Below are positions 37,661-46,436 of a stretch of DNA of 64,000 nucleotides, piece by piece. Made by a program: the position numbers and the translations under genes. Each line of letters opens with the position of its first letter. Within the stretch, counting starts at the first letter, position 1. Below the pieces are notes generated by a model. That model worked only from the letters and a program-made list of their open reading frames with translations, did no database searches and was not told the origin of the DNA. Origin of the DNA: Anaerobaca lacustris (GTDB lineage: Bacteria > Planctomycetota > Phycisphaerae > Sedimentisphaerales > Anaerobacaceae); the NCBI RefSeq assembly GCF_030012215.1, contig NZ_JASCXX010000005.1:124001-188000 (forward strand). Reading direction: 5' to 3'.

Positions 37661-38238
37661 CCATCGCCGCGAACATGGTCCTTGTGGCGGTCCTTATCGG
37701 ACCCTCCTGCGTTCGCGCTGAGACTGGACTCTGGGAGAAGTGGTCGGCCGTGGTACGCGGCCAGGTCCCTCACGAGCAAGCACTGGCCATCTACCTTGGG
37801 ACGGCCCACGATTGGTCCGACATGCAGTTCTTCCTCGCGAGCTGGCAGGCCCTGTATGACTATGACGCCATCTGGCCGCACGAAGCGCCGGATGCGCTGG
37901 GCATTCGATTCGAGGCCAACCTGGGCGCGGCTGCAGGAACGGAGTTTTCCGGAGCGCGTCTGATGGCCGGCGGAAACTTCCTGGCGGTCTATCATCTGGC
38001 TTCGCGGGAGACATCGAGGTTCGTCCCTTACGTGGAGGCGGGCGTCGGGTTGGTCTACACGGATTTCCAGAGGGCGGACCAGGGACTGCGGGTGAATTTC
38101 AACCCCGTTGCCGGCGTGGGGCTGCGGATCGATTCGGCGTTCGTGACCTTGCGCCTGCACCACGTGTCCAACGGAGGCCTTGACAGAGAGAACCGTGGGA
38201 TCAATTCGATTGTCCTGGGTTTCGGAAAATACCTGTGA
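37633..38238 (+). CDS. PagL-like lipid A 3-O-deacylase (acyloxyacyl hydrolase-like)
   Basis: 201 residues. Signal peptide (VLVAVLIGPSCVRAE) and an outer-membrane barrel of about eight strands. The catalytic motif of PagL, His-x-Ser-Asn, is present as HHVSNGG with His177 and Ser179, followed by DRENRGINS and a C-terminal strand ending GFGKYL. PagL removes the 3-O acyl chain from lipid A in the outer membrane. Here it is inside a gene set that seems to make an outer-membrane lipid, so it could adjust lipid packing or act on the new product. The start lies within the previous gene, giving a 28-base overlap. Confidence 0.8.
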   Translation: MSFRSWPRVTIAANMVLVAVLIGPSCVRAETGLWEKWSAVVRGQVPHEQALAIYLGTAHDWSDMQFFLASWQALYDYDAIWPHEAPDALGIRFEANLGAAAGTEFSGARLMAGGNFLAVYHLASRETSRFVPYVEAGVGLVYTDFQRADQGLRVNFNPVAGVGLRIDSAFVTLRLHHVSNGGLDRENRGINSIVLGFGKYL

Positions 38239-38318
38239 TCGAACGGACCCGCCGTAGGACGGAGGGCGAGCGATGAGCGATCGGGTGTGCCCAGTTCTTC
38301 TGGCAGGACAAGAAATCC

Positions 38319-38347
38319 TTGACGGAGCCTGGCCGGCGACATACAGT
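38319..38347 (+). promoter_or_regulatory. Candidate promoter for the lipoprotein/LolA genes
   Basis: TTGACG (38319-38324), 17-base spacer, TACAGT (38342-38347). It stands in the only gap of the first half of the cluster and would give a leader of about 75 bases. Confidence 0.5.
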
Positions 38348-38427
38348 CTGGCTCGGTTCCGTGTTGCCGTGGAGACGGCGGGAGCCTGTACGGAAACAGA
38401 GCACATTGGAGTGTAAGGAGAAAGGCC

Positions 38428-39006
38428 ATGGTACGAACAGCAAGAACGGGAATCGCGTTGTTGTCGTGTCTGTTTTTCCTGGTGTGTGCGGGATGCAGCA
38501 GCCCGGGAGGGACGGTGCCGCAGGAGAGTCGCTACACGCGTTACAATCTCCACTATATTTCACAAAAAGGCAACAACGTGGCCAGCTATGCCAACTTTAC
38601 CGACTACGAGGGACACGACTTCCTGCCTTACAACACCAAGGTGGAGGTCAAGAAGTGGAAGCGCGGATACGAGATCACGGCGGTGGACAGCGGTATGGTT
38701 ATTCTGTTCGATTACAGCAGTAAGAACATGGATGGCATGATCGGCAGCGACTACCTCGATCTGATTCTGTCTGCGAGTCCGGTCAGCTACAGCGACTTGA
38801 CGCCGGAGGACGAGCAGGGAATCCGGCAAGGCAAGCCCATCGTAGGCATGACCAAGCAAGGCATCATGATTGCCTTGGGGTATCCCGCCAAGCACCGCAC
38901 ACCGTCGCTGGATGACAATACATGGGCTTACTGGAGGGGTCGGATTGGTGAGCCAAAGTTGGTGAACTTCGATGGCAGTGGCAAAGTTGTTTCCATCACA
39001 AATTAG
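38428..39006 (+). CDS. Lipoprotein with BamE/SmpA-like C-terminal region
   Basis: 192 residues. Signal and lipobox FFLVCAGC, mature lipoprotein Cys at residue 23. The mature part is beta-rich; the segment GIRQGKPIVGMTKQGIMIALG looks like the SmpA/OmlA (BamE) motif in which G-M-T-x-x-x-V starts a helix, and it ends with a strand-turn (NTWAYWRGRIGEPKLVNF). Position before a LolA-like gene suggests a role in building or stabilising the outer-membrane lipid product's route. TGTAAGGAGAAAGGCC precedes ATG 38428. The BamE likeness is moderate. Confidence 0.65.
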   Translation: MVRTARTGIALLSCLFFLVCAGCSSPGGTVPQESRYTRYNLHYISQKGNNVASYANFTDYEGHDFLPYNTKVEVKKWKRGYEITAVDSGMVILFDYSSKNMDGMIGSDYLDLILSASPVSYSDLTPEDEQGIRQGKPIVGMTKQGIMIALGYPAKHRTPSLDDNTWAYWRGRIGEPKLVNFDGSGKVVSITN

Positions 39007-39760
39007 GACCGTTGCAGCCGGCGCTCCTGTGGCGTGGGCCCTTTGTCTCGCCATTCTGATGGCGGCGGCGGACGGTCCCCGCTCGTACGCCGGTCAAGAG
39101 CAGACCGATTCGGCGCAGCAGCCGCCTTTGCTGCGGCTGCTGCGCGAGTCGCGAGCCCCCTACCACACCGTGGCCGTCCAATTCACGCAGACCAAGCGTC
39201 TCACGATTCTGGATGTCACGCTCAAATCGGAAGGCATGATCTTCTTCCGCCGGCCGGGACTCATCCGCTATGAGATCATCTCTCCCGTCCGATCGCTTCT
39301 GCTTCACGACACCAAGAAGGCGCAGTGCTACGCCTTCACCGAGGGGCGGTGGGAACTGCTTCGGAGCCCCGGCGCCACGGCTGTGGGCCGCGTTCTCCGA
39401 CAGATCGGCCATTGGATCCAGGGCGATTTCGACACCGACCAGAAGATGTTCCTTCTGACCGTCTTGCCGTGGGACCAAGGGGCGGGCTGTATTCGACTGA
39501 CGCCTCGCAGCGAGGGTCTGGCCGAGTACATTCAGGGCGTCAGCATCTATGTGGATGAGGGGCCCGACTATCAGGTCAGGCGGGTGGTTATCCACGAGTC
39601 GGATGTGGATACGACGGAACTGCTCTTCGGCCGGGAGCGACGGAACAAGCCGATTCCGGAGCAAACGTTCGTTTCGCCGGATGCTTCCGAGGCCTGCGTG
39701 GATTTCTTTCGCCAGACACAACAAGACGACCCGAACGACGTCGAGACACCTCCATCTTGA
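38972..39760 (+). CDS. LolA-like outer-membrane lipid/lipoprotein carrier
   Basis: 262 residues. Signal-like N-terminus (VAWALCLAILMAAADG) followed by the half-barrel of LolA: HTVAVQFTQTKRLTILDVTLKSEG, FFRRPGLIRYEI, then LLLHDTKKAQCY. LolA carries lipoproteins through the periplasm; LolA-like proteins coded inside aryl polyene gene clusters are thought to move the polyene lipid. A 35-base overlap with the preceding lipoprotein gene and TTGA overlap with the next one tie it to the operon. ApeL-type role proposed. Confidence 0.8.
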   Translation: MAVAKLFPSQIRTVAAGAPVAWALCLAILMAAADGPRSYAGQEQTDSAQQPPLLRLLRESRAPYHTVAVQFTQTKRLTILDVTLKSEGMIFFRRPGLIRYEIISPVRSLLLHDTKKAQCYAFTEGRWELLRSPGATAVGRVLRQIGHWIQGDFDTDQKMFLLTVLPWDQGAGCIRLTPRSEGLAEYIQGVSIYVDEGPDYQVRRVVIHESDVDTTELLFGRERRNKPIPEQTFVSPDASEACVDFFRQTQQDDPNDVETPPS

Positions 39761-40389
39761 AACGCTTGATCTGCTCCATTTTGCTGCTTGGACTGATGGT
39801 CCTGGGGTGCGCTTCGCCTTTGTCGCTGGGCCCGGCGGTCGAGGATCCGGCCCGAAAGGCGTCTCTGCTGCAGCGCTGCCGCCCTCCCGATGTCTCTCAG
39901 GCGGTGTTTCGGACGGTGGTTCGTTGGCCGGGCAGGGAGTTGCCTCTGACCGAGATTGTGAAACCCCAGCCGGATGCGGGGTACTCCATCGTCGGCGTCT
40001 CGGATGTCGGAAGCACGCTGTACGCCGTTCGGGTCAGCCCCGACGGCCAAGGCGAAGTCATCAGTAAGACCCTGCCGTTCTCGGATCGCTGGCTGCTCGA
40101 CGGCTTCGTAGCGGAATTGCTCGTCCCATGGGTTTGCCCGGACGCGGCTAGCGAATTGCACGAACTACCCGACGGAACCACCGCTCTGGTGCGGAAGGAA
40201 GGCCGGCTGCAACGGGTGTATCTGTTCGATGCGTCGGGGCAGTGGATCGGGTTCGAGCGCCGCTCGGCCGGTCGATTGCGTTGCCGGGTGTCCCTGGAGT
40301 GGGGCGAGCAGGCCCTGCCCATGACAATGCGTGTGGAGAACCCACAGAAGCATTACCAGGCCGTTCGAGAGAACGTCTCAGGCGAATGA
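39757..40389 (+). CDS. Lipoprotein, DUF3261-like
   Basis: 210 residues. It starts with TTG (TTG overlaps the LolA stop as TTGA); N-terminus MKRLICSILLLGLMVLGC ends in a clear lipobox. The mature part is beta-rich with a repeated layout (GYSIVGVSDVGSTLYAVRVS, QRVYLFDASGQWIGFE, MTMRVENPQKHYQA). Lipoproteins of the DUF3261 type stand at this place, next to a LolA-like gene and a MMPL exporter, in aryl polyene clusters; assignment here rests on position, length and lipobox more than on motifs. Probable outer-membrane anchor or acceptor. Confidence 0.65.
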   Translation: MKRLICSILLLGLMVLGCASPLSLGPAVEDPARKASLLQRCRPPDVSQAVFRTVVRWPGRELPLTEIVKPQPDAGYSIVGVSDVGSTLYAVRVSPDGQGEVISKTLPFSDRWLLDGFVAELLVPWVCPDAASELHELPDGTTALVRKEGRLQRVYLFDASGQWIGFERRSAGRLRCRVSLEWGEQALPMTMRVENPQKHYQAVRENVSGE

Positions 40390-40418
40390 TCCACCGCATC
40401 CTGGGATCGCACGTCCAA

Positions 40419-41336
40419 TCAGTCGCGGCCGTCCGATGTATCCTCGGCGGCGATTTCCTGCGATAGCGACGCAGCGCGAATGCGGCCTGCCACATGCCCG
40501 GCGGCGACGCTGCCGAGATAGACCGGGTAGTAGGCAGCGGTGAATACATACTCCCCCAGATTGCCCCCGAGGTAGGTCCCGTAGGCCGGATACAGTAGAT
40601 GATACGCTTGCTTCTGCTGTGCGACCGACTCATAGGTCTCCACATAGCTGAGGGCCGTGGAGGAGGCCACAGCCTCGTGGTACAGGTTCACAAACGGCAC
40701 CATATAAAGGAATGCGTAGAGCCCCTTGTTCTTGCGGCGGGCAAAGTCCTGGGCATGGCCCGCCTCGTGCAACGCAATCGGCGCCAGGTCGGAATACAGG
40801 TTGATGGTGTTGGAGTACGGGTTGTAGTTGTCGCCGCCGAAGAACCGGCCCGGCAGCGCCGTGTATTGCAGCCACGCCAAAAAGCCCAGCGGATACCGCC
40901 AGATCGGACCGATGTTGTCGTTGGCAAACGTTCGCCGCCACTCATCGGCGACCGAATAGGCGTTGACGCGAATCATCGTATCGCCGAGATCGTGCCTCTG
41001 GCAAAACACGATAGCGGCCTGGATCGTTTCCTCGGAGATCTGGTGACTGTCGACTTTGCCGTTCCAGAGCAGCAGCTTGCCCAGAAGGCTGCCCGGCCAG
41101 TACCAGTCGCTGGCATCGAGGACCCGGCTGGGGCGACCCCTGGCAACCTGGGGGTGATTCTCGGCTTGGGGATAGCGACCGGGGTAGTCCGTCACGGAGG
41201 TGGGCTCATAGGGGACAGTCGCGCAGCCCGCTGCGGTGAGGATCAGTCCAATGATCGCCGCCTTGCAGAGGCTCGTCTTCATACGTGAAAACCTGCACAA
41301 TCTGAGGTCCACAGGTCGTATCGCGTTCGATATCAT
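40419..41336 (-). CDS. Lipoprotein with HExxH zinc-metallopeptidase motif
   Basis: 305 residues. Lipobox LILTAAGC with Cys38; HEAGH at 190-194 (IALHEAGHAQDF) is the metal-binding core of metallopeptidases, with downstream acidic and histidine residues as possible third ligands. ATG 41336 is preferred since AAAGGAGACGCC stands just before it; a shorter ATG at 41282 gives a more usual signal length but a poor ribosome site. The only minus-strand gene inside the cluster, it splits the plus-strand genes in two. A protease or a structural metal protein of the envelope; link to the pathway unknown. Confidence 0.6.
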   Translation of the reverse strand: MISNAIRPVDLRLCRFSRMKTSLCKAAIIGLILTAAGCATVPYEPTSVTDYPGRYPQAENHPQVARGRPSRVLDASDWYWPGSLLGKLLLWNGKVDSHQISEETIQAAIVFCQRHDLGDTMIRVNAYSVADEWRRTFANDNIGPIWRYPLGFLAWLQYTALPGRFFGGDNYNPYSNTINLYSDLAPIALHEAGHAQDFARRKNKGLYAFLYMVPFVNLYHEAVASSTALSYVETYESVAQQKQAYHLLYPAYGTYLGGNLGEYVFTAAYYPVYLGSVAAGHVAGRIRAASLSQEIAAEDTSDGRD

Positions 41337-41489
41337 GGCGTCTCCTTTCAGCCGGCGGACTCCGCGCACTCAATTGTCCCAATCGGAATGCATTATGACT
41401 GCACAGCCGGAACACGACAAGAGAAAGCTGGGGTGCGTCCGCAGTGATTCTCGCGCATGCCCCAGCCGCCGCGGATTCGTAGAAAGGGG

Positions 41490-41517
41490 TTGACAATCGG
41501 CTGTTTTCTGCTAAGAG
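41490..41517 (+). promoter_or_regulatory. Candidate promoter of the long biosynthetic operon
   Basis: Consensus TTGACA (41490-41495), 16-base spacer, TAAGAG (41512-41517), about 97 bases before the ketoreductase start, in the gap between it and the divergent metallopeptidase-like lipoprotein. It may drive the genes from 41614 to 62332. Confidence 0.5.
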
Positions 41518-41613
41518 AGCGGTGATTTGACAAACGGCGCGATACGACATGGAGACAAGAATGCCAGTTGCAGTCGGCGGACACAACGGACCTCTGAAGG
41601 AGATGACGCGACC

Positions 41614-42339
41614 ATGACTCGGGATGTCGCCCTGATTACAGGCGCATCGAGGGGGATCGGCGCCGCCGTCGCGATTCGTCTGGCCCAGGACGGATACGAT
41701 ATCTGGCTGAACTATCGCAGCAATCACGAGGCCGCCCAGGAGGTGGCCCGTCAGATCGCCGACCTGCAGCGACGGTGTGTCCTGTTGCCGTTCGACGTGT
41801 CCGACGACGCAGCCGCTGCCGAGGCCCTGGGGCCTCTCCTCAAGGAGCAGACCCCTTACATTCTGGTCAACAACGCGGGCATCAATCGCGACGGTCTGCT
41901 GTTCTGGATGTCTCGGAAAGACTGGAAAGACGTGCTCGACGCCAGCCTGGACGGGTTCTACCATGTGACCAGCCGGGTGGTCGGCCTGATGATGCAGAAG
42001 AAGCGCGGACGCATCGTCAACATCGTATCGACGTCAGGACAGACCGGGATGCCCGGACAGGTGAACTATTCGGCCGCCAAAGCGGGCCTGATCGGCGCCA
42101 CCAAGGCCCTGGCCAAAGAGGTCGCACGGAGCGGGGTCCTGGTCAACGCGGTGTCTCCGGGGTTCATCGAAACGGACATGACCAAGGACCTGCCCAAGGC
42201 AGATCTGCTCAAGATGGTCCCCCTTCGGCGTTTCGGTACGGCGGCCGAAGTGGCGGGCGCCGTGGCCTTCTTGTGTTCCGACGACGCGGCCTATGTCACA
42301 GGCCACGTTCTCAACGTCAACGGTGGGATCCACGTGTGA
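41614..42339 (+). CDS. 3-oxoacyl-ACP reductase (FabG-type)
   Basis: 241 residues, short-chain dehydrogenase. Cofactor motif TGASRGIGAA (10-19), NNAG at 86-89 and catalytic Ser139, Tyr152 and Lys156 (VNYSAAK) are all present. It reduces the 3-keto group to hydroxy with NADPH after each condensation. GAAGGAGA stands upstream of ATG 41614. It opens the second long transcript and is 55 bases before a ketosynthase. By analogy with aryl polyene pathways it is the dedicated ketoreductase (ApeQ role); it could also serve normal fatty acid synthesis. Confidence 0.92.
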   Translation: MTRDVALITGASRGIGAAVAIRLAQDGYDIWLNYRSNHEAAQEVARQIADLQRRCVLLPFDVSDDAAAAEALGPLLKEQTPYILVNNAGINRDGLLFWMSRKDWKDVLDASLDGFYHVTSRVVGLMMQKKRGRIVNIVSTSGQTGMPGQVNYSAAKAGLIGATKALAKEVARSGVLVNAVSPGFIETDMTKDLPKADLLKMVPLRRFGTAAEVAGAVAFLCSDDAAYVTGHVLNVNGGIHV

Positions 42340-42394
42340 CCATGGGGCCCTGCCATTCCCAATGCCTCAACAGGCCTCCGAGGGCGAGGTGCAA

Positions 42395-43618
42395 ATGAAT
42401 CGAGTCGCCATTACCGGCATCGGCATCGTCTCGTGTCTGGGTTCGGACCGCCAGACCGTCGCTCAGCGGCTGTACGAGGGTCGGTCCGCCGTCCGGGTGG
42501 ACCCGGAGAGGGTGGCGCTGGGGTTTCGCAGCCCACTGATGACTCAGGTCGCCGGCTTCGAGCCGTCGCGATACCTGAACCGCAAAGCGCGAAAGACGAT
42601 GACGGATTTCGCCATGCAGGCGTATGCGGCGGCGCGCGACGCGCTGGAAGACGCCGCTCTGGCCGTCGAGGACGTCGGCAACGATCGTACGGGCCTGGTG
42701 TTCGGATGCGACTCGAGTTGCCTGGCCGCGATCGAGCAGGCCGCCCTGGTCAAACAGCACAAGACGACGAGCGTCATCGGCAGCGGACACGTATTCTGCT
42801 CGATGACCTCCAACACCACGATGAACCTGAGCACCCTGTTCAAGACGCGGGGGGCCTGCTGGACCATCAGCGCCGCCTGCAGCAGCGGCGGCCACGCCAT
42901 CGGTCAGGCGGCGGACTTGATCCGGCTCGGACGACAGGATCGCGTCATCTGCGGTGGAGCGCAGGAGGTCAACTGGGAATCCATGTGCAGTTTCGACGCC
43001 CTCGACGCCTTCTCCGTGCGAACGGAGACCCCGGAGACGGCCTGCCGGCCTTTCGACGCAAATCGAGACGGCCTGGTGCCCAGTGGCGGCGCCGCGGCCC
43101 TCGTGCTGGAACGGTACGACCTGGCCGAACAGCGCGGCGCTGTCGTGCTGGGCGAGGTGCTCGGCTATGGCTTCTCCTCCGACGGGGCCAACATCTCGGC
43201 GCCCAGCGAGGACGGCTTGCTGCGCGCGATGCAGGGCGCCGTTCGCGAGGCCGACGTTCCGCTGGAAGCGGTGGACTATGTATGCGCTCACGCGACGGGC
43301 ACGCCCGTCGGCGACGACGTGGAGGCCCAGGGGATCTATCGGCTCTTTGGCGACCGTCACGCCCCCGCCGTGGCCTCCCTGAAGGGGATGGTCGGCCATG
43401 AGTTGTGGATGGCCGGCGCCGCTCAGGTGGTGTACTGCCTGCTCATGGCGCGTCACGGATTCACCGCCGCCAGCGCCAACTTCGAGGTCCCTGACGAGAA
43501 CAGCAAGAGATTGCGCATCCTGACCGAAAGGCAGGAGAGCCCTCCTCGTATGGTTTTGTGCAATTCCGCCGGCTTTGGCGGCACCAACTGCTGTCTCGCC
43601 CTGCGAATGGGTCCATAG
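42395..43618 (+). CDS. Beta-ketoacyl-ACP synthase (FabB/FabF-like)
   Basis: 407 residues with Cys162 (SAACSSGG), His299 (CAHATGTPVGD) and His335 (LKGMVGHELWMAG), the complete triad. The KGMVGHELWMAGA block and PSGGAAALVLE are also seen in ketosynthases of aryl polyene clusters. It condenses acyl-ACP with malonyl-ACP. Stop at 43618; a 113-base gap follows before the desaturase-like gene, the largest in the operon and possibly with an internal promoter. Start ATG chosen at the beginning of the VAITGIGIVS segment. Confidence 0.92.
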   Translation: MNRVAITGIGIVSCLGSDRQTVAQRLYEGRSAVRVDPERVALGFRSPLMTQVAGFEPSRYLNRKARKTMTDFAMQAYAAARDALEDAALAVEDVGNDRTGLVFGCDSSCLAAIEQAALVKQHKTTSVIGSGHVFCSMTSNTTMNLSTLFKTRGACWTISAACSSGGHAIGQAADLIRLGRQDRVICGGAQEVNWESMCSFDALDAFSVRTETPETACRPFDANRDGLVPSGGAAALVLERYDLAEQRGAVVLGEVLGYGFSSDGANISAPSEDGLLRAMQGAVREADVPLEAVDYVCAHATGTPVGDDVEAQGIYRLFGDRHAPAVASLKGMVGHELWMAGAAQVVYCLLMARHGFTAASANFEVPDENSKRLRILTERQESPPRMVLCNSAGFGGTNCCLALRMGP

Positions 43619-43731
43619 ACACCCCCCGTGGACAGCGACACAATTCGTTGTCGCCGAATCCAGGACCAGGCCGGCGCCTTGGCGAATTGTGTTGCGAGAA
43701 CACCAACAAGACCCACATTTTGGACGCGCGC

Positions 43732-45168
43732 ATGGCAATGGGACCTTCGAAGTACGATACCGTGGTCATTGGCGGAGGGATGTCGGGCTTGACCTGTGCC
43801 GCGCTTCAGGCCCGCAGAGGCAAGCGCGTCGCCGTGGTCGAGAGTGGCCCTCACCCGTCGCCCACGTTGCGCGGTTTCACGCGGAAGGGAATCTACCTCG
43901 ATTCCGGATTCCATTACGGCGGCTCGGCCGGCGAGGGCGGATTGTTGCCCCACCTCCTGGGGCAACTGGGCGCTTCGGGGGCATTGGAGGGCCGCCTGCA
44001 CACCCTCAGAGCCTTCGATCGGGTCCGCTTCCTGAAGCCGGACTTCGAGTTTGCCTTCCCACAGGGCTGGGAGGCCCTCGAACAGGCCCTGTGCGAGGCG
44101 TTTCCCTCTGACGCCGACGCCGTGGGGCAATTCCTCCGCCAGGTCAAAACCCTGTGGCACCAGGGAAAAGCCACGTTCCTGGCCGACTATGGCAAGAGTC
44201 TTGGGACCCTCTTTTTCGGCAACGGATGCAGCGCCCAGGAGGCCATCGATCGCTGCACGGCAAATCCCGTGTTGGCGGCTCTGCTCAGTTGCCACGGCAT
44301 TCTGTACGGGACGGGCGCACACGAGACGTCTCTGATCTTTCACAGCCTGGTTGTCGGTTCCTTTTACGAGTCGGCCTGCATGGTTCGAGGTGGCGGCCGG
44401 GTCGTCGTCGAGGCCCTGGAGGCTGTGTTGCAGGAGGCCGGAGTGGACCTCGTGTGTGGCCACAAGGTCGTCGGTGTGCGGGGGAACGACCAGGGTGCAT
44501 TTGCCGCCGCCGAACTGGACAGCGGAGATTGCTTGACCGCCCGTTGCTGTATCAGTACGATACATCCAAAATGTCTGCTTGAATTGGTGCCGTCGCACGC
44601 ATTCTCACCAGCGTACCGGCGGCGTATCCTCGGATTGGAGGAGACGCCATCGGCCGTCGTTTTGTTTGGACGCTGTCCATCAGCGGCGTTCTCAGGCAAT
44701 CTGATTCTGCTGGGTGAACCGCGTGCGATTCCTTGTTGGCAGAGATTGCCTTTGGAAGAACGCCCGTTGTTTGTCAGCGTGGCGCCGATGAACGACGGTG
44801 CCGTCTCGATCATTTGTCCGGCGACTCTGGACGACATACCGGGATGGGACGGCCGGGAGAAACGGCCGGAAGGATATCAGGACTGGAAAAAGGGCCTCGC
44901 CGACAGGCTGAGCCGGCACGTGGCGACCCACGCGGGCGACCTTCTGGGGCGCTTTGACCTGCTGGATGTGGCGACCCCGCTGACGTTTCGAGACTGGCTG
45001 GGCAGTCCTGAGGGCGGGCTCTACGGAGTCAAACACCGTCTGGTGGATCTGCCCTTGCTGCCGCGAACGCGCATGCAGGGGCTCTATCTGTCGGGGCAGG
45101 CGATTGTTGCCCCCGGCGTGCTGGGGGCATTGTGCGCCGGGTTCCTGACAGACAGCTACGTGAGTTGA
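43732..45168 (+). CDS. Phytoene-desaturase-like FAD-dependent oxidoreductase
   Basis: 478 residues. Dinucleotide-binding motif VVIGGGMSGLTCAALQARRGKRVAVVE near the N-terminus, RGGGRVVVEALEAVLQEAGVDLV in the middle and GLYLSGQAIVAPGVLGALCAGF at the C-terminus: the pattern of CrtI/CrtNO carotenoid desaturases and isomerases. Probable action is FAD-dependent desaturation or isomerisation of a long conjugated chain. Enzymes of this kind are found in flexirubin and some aryl polyene clusters and in the fatty acid clusters proposed for ladderane lipids in anammox planctomycetes. Substrate therefore should be the chain made by neighbouring enzymes, not a carotenoid (inference). Confidence 0.82.
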   Translation: MAMGPSKYDTVVIGGGMSGLTCAALQARRGKRVAVVESGPHPSPTLRGFTRKGIYLDSGFHYGGSAGEGGLLPHLLGQLGASGALEGRLHTLRAFDRVRFLKPDFEFAFPQGWEALEQALCEAFPSDADAVGQFLRQVKTLWHQGKATFLADYGKSLGTLFFGNGCSAQEAIDRCTANPVLAALLSCHGILYGTGAHETSLIFHSLVVGSFYESACMVRGGGRVVVEALEAVLQEAGVDLVCGHKVVGVRGNDQGAFAAAELDSGDCLTARCCISTIHPKCLLELVPSHAFSPAYRRRILGLEETPSAVVLFGRCPSAAFSGNLILLGEPRAIPCWQRLPLEERPLFVSVAPMNDGAVSIICPATLDDIPGWDGREKRPEGYQDWKKGLADRLSRHVATHAGDLLGRFDLLDVATPLTFRDWLGSPEGGLYGVKHRLVDLPLLPRTRMQGLYLSGQAIVAPGVLGALCAGFLTDSYVS

Positions 45169-45194
45169 GAGAGCAGGATTCGAAGGAGATACCT

Positions 45195-46436
45195 ATGCCG
45201 CAACACCGCGTCGTAATCACAGGCCTGGGGGCGGTCTCTCCCTTGGGCACTGGGGTTCGGCAGATGTGGGAGGGCTTGCTGGAAGGACGCACAGGCGTGC
45301 GCCACAGTCCCGCTCTGTCCGCGGTCAGCGGCCTGCGCACGACAGTGGCGGCTTCGGCGCCCGAGGTGGACGCGACCGGGATCGATCGCAAGAAACGGCG
45401 ATACATGTCGCCGATGTCCGTTTACGCGACGATCGCCGCCCGCGAGGCCTTGCAGATGGCGTCGTTGACCGCCGAACAGGTGCAGGGACCGCGCACCGGC
45501 GTCTGTTTCGGCTCGACCACCGGCAGCTCACAGGAAACAGAGAGTTTCTTCCAGACGATGCTCCGGACCGGCAGCGTTGCGAGTCTGAAGTCCACGCATT
45601 TTTTCAAGATCATGAATTCTTCGTGTGCGGCAAATCTGGCCCAGGCGCTGGGAATCTGTGGGCGCCTGCTGGCGCCGTCGGCGGCCTGTGCGACGGGTAC
45701 GATCGCCATTGGCCTGGCCGCCGAAGCCATCGCCGCGGGCAAACAGGAGATTATGATCGCCGGCGGAGCAGACGAATTGCACCCGTTGACGGTGGCGGTT
45801 TTCGACACGTTCGAGGCCTCTTCCCGCGCCTACAACGATCGGCCCGATCTGACGCCTCGTCCGTTCGACAAGGATCGCGATGGGATCGTCTGCGGCGAAG
45901 GCGCCGGGGCCGTCGTGCTGGAGGCATTGGAGCACGCCCAGGCGCGGCAGGCTGAAATTCTCGGAGAGATTCGGGGCTTCGCGATCAACAGCGCTCCGAA
46001 CGACATCGCCAATCCGGACGTCGATTCAATGGTCCAGTGCATGACCGCCGCGATGGACGAATCGGGGTTGCCGAAGGCGTCCGTCGATTATATCAACGCC
46101 CATGCCACGGGGACCGTACAGGGAGACGAGGCGGAGGCGCAGGCGATCGAGAGCGTATTCGGCCGTGAGACCCCCGTCAGCAGTCTCAAGGGGCACATGG
46201 GGCACACCATGGCGGCTTGCGGCGCGTTGGAATCGATTGCCACGTTGCTGATGATGCGGCAAGGCGTGTTGGTGCCGACGCGGAACTTGCAGGAGCCCGA
46301 TGCGACGTGCCGCCGTTTGAATTTGCCGAAGGCCGTCGAGCGCCGACCGATGAGCGTTGCGATGGTCAATAGCTTTGCGCTCGGCGGCGTCAACTCCGCC
46401 ATGGTGATCAGTGGGAGATTCGACAGTGACCGATGA
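45195..46436 (+). CDS. Beta-ketoacyl-ACP synthase II-like
   Basis: 413 residues, FabF-like in length and in the N-terminus VVITGLGAVSPLG. Triad present: Cys165 (PSAACATGT), His303 (NAHATGTVQGDE) and His337 (LKGHMGHTMAACGA). GAAGGAGATACCT lies before ATG 45195. Its stop overlaps the GTG start of the second acyl carrier, suggesting that this synthase works with that carrier. Third active synthase in the cluster; which chain length each handles cannot be read from sequence. Confidence 0.92.
   Translation: MPQHRVVITGLGAVSPLGTGVRQMWEGLLEGRTGVRHSPALSAVSGLRTTVAASAPEVDATGIDRKKRRYMSPMSVYATIAAREALQMASLTAEQVQGPRTGVCFGSTTGSSQETESFFQTMLRTGSVASLKSTHFFKIMNSSCAANLAQALGICGRLLAPSAACATGTIAIGLAAEAIAAGKQEIMIAGGADELHPLTVAVFDTFEASSRAYNDRPDLTPRPFDKDRDGIVCGEGAGAVVLEALEHAQARQAEILGEIRGFAINSAPNDIANPDVDSMVQCMTAAMDESGLPKASVDYINAHATGTVQGDEAEAQAIESVFGRETPVSSLKGHMGHTMAACGALESIATLLMMRQGVLVPTRNLQEPDATCRRLNLPKAVERRPMSVAMVNSFALGGVNSAMVISGRFDSDR

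Noticed and set aside
43732-45168. Carotenoid biosynthesis gene
   Set aside because: No phytoene synthase, cyclase or prenyltransferase in the window; neighbours are acyl-chain enzymes.
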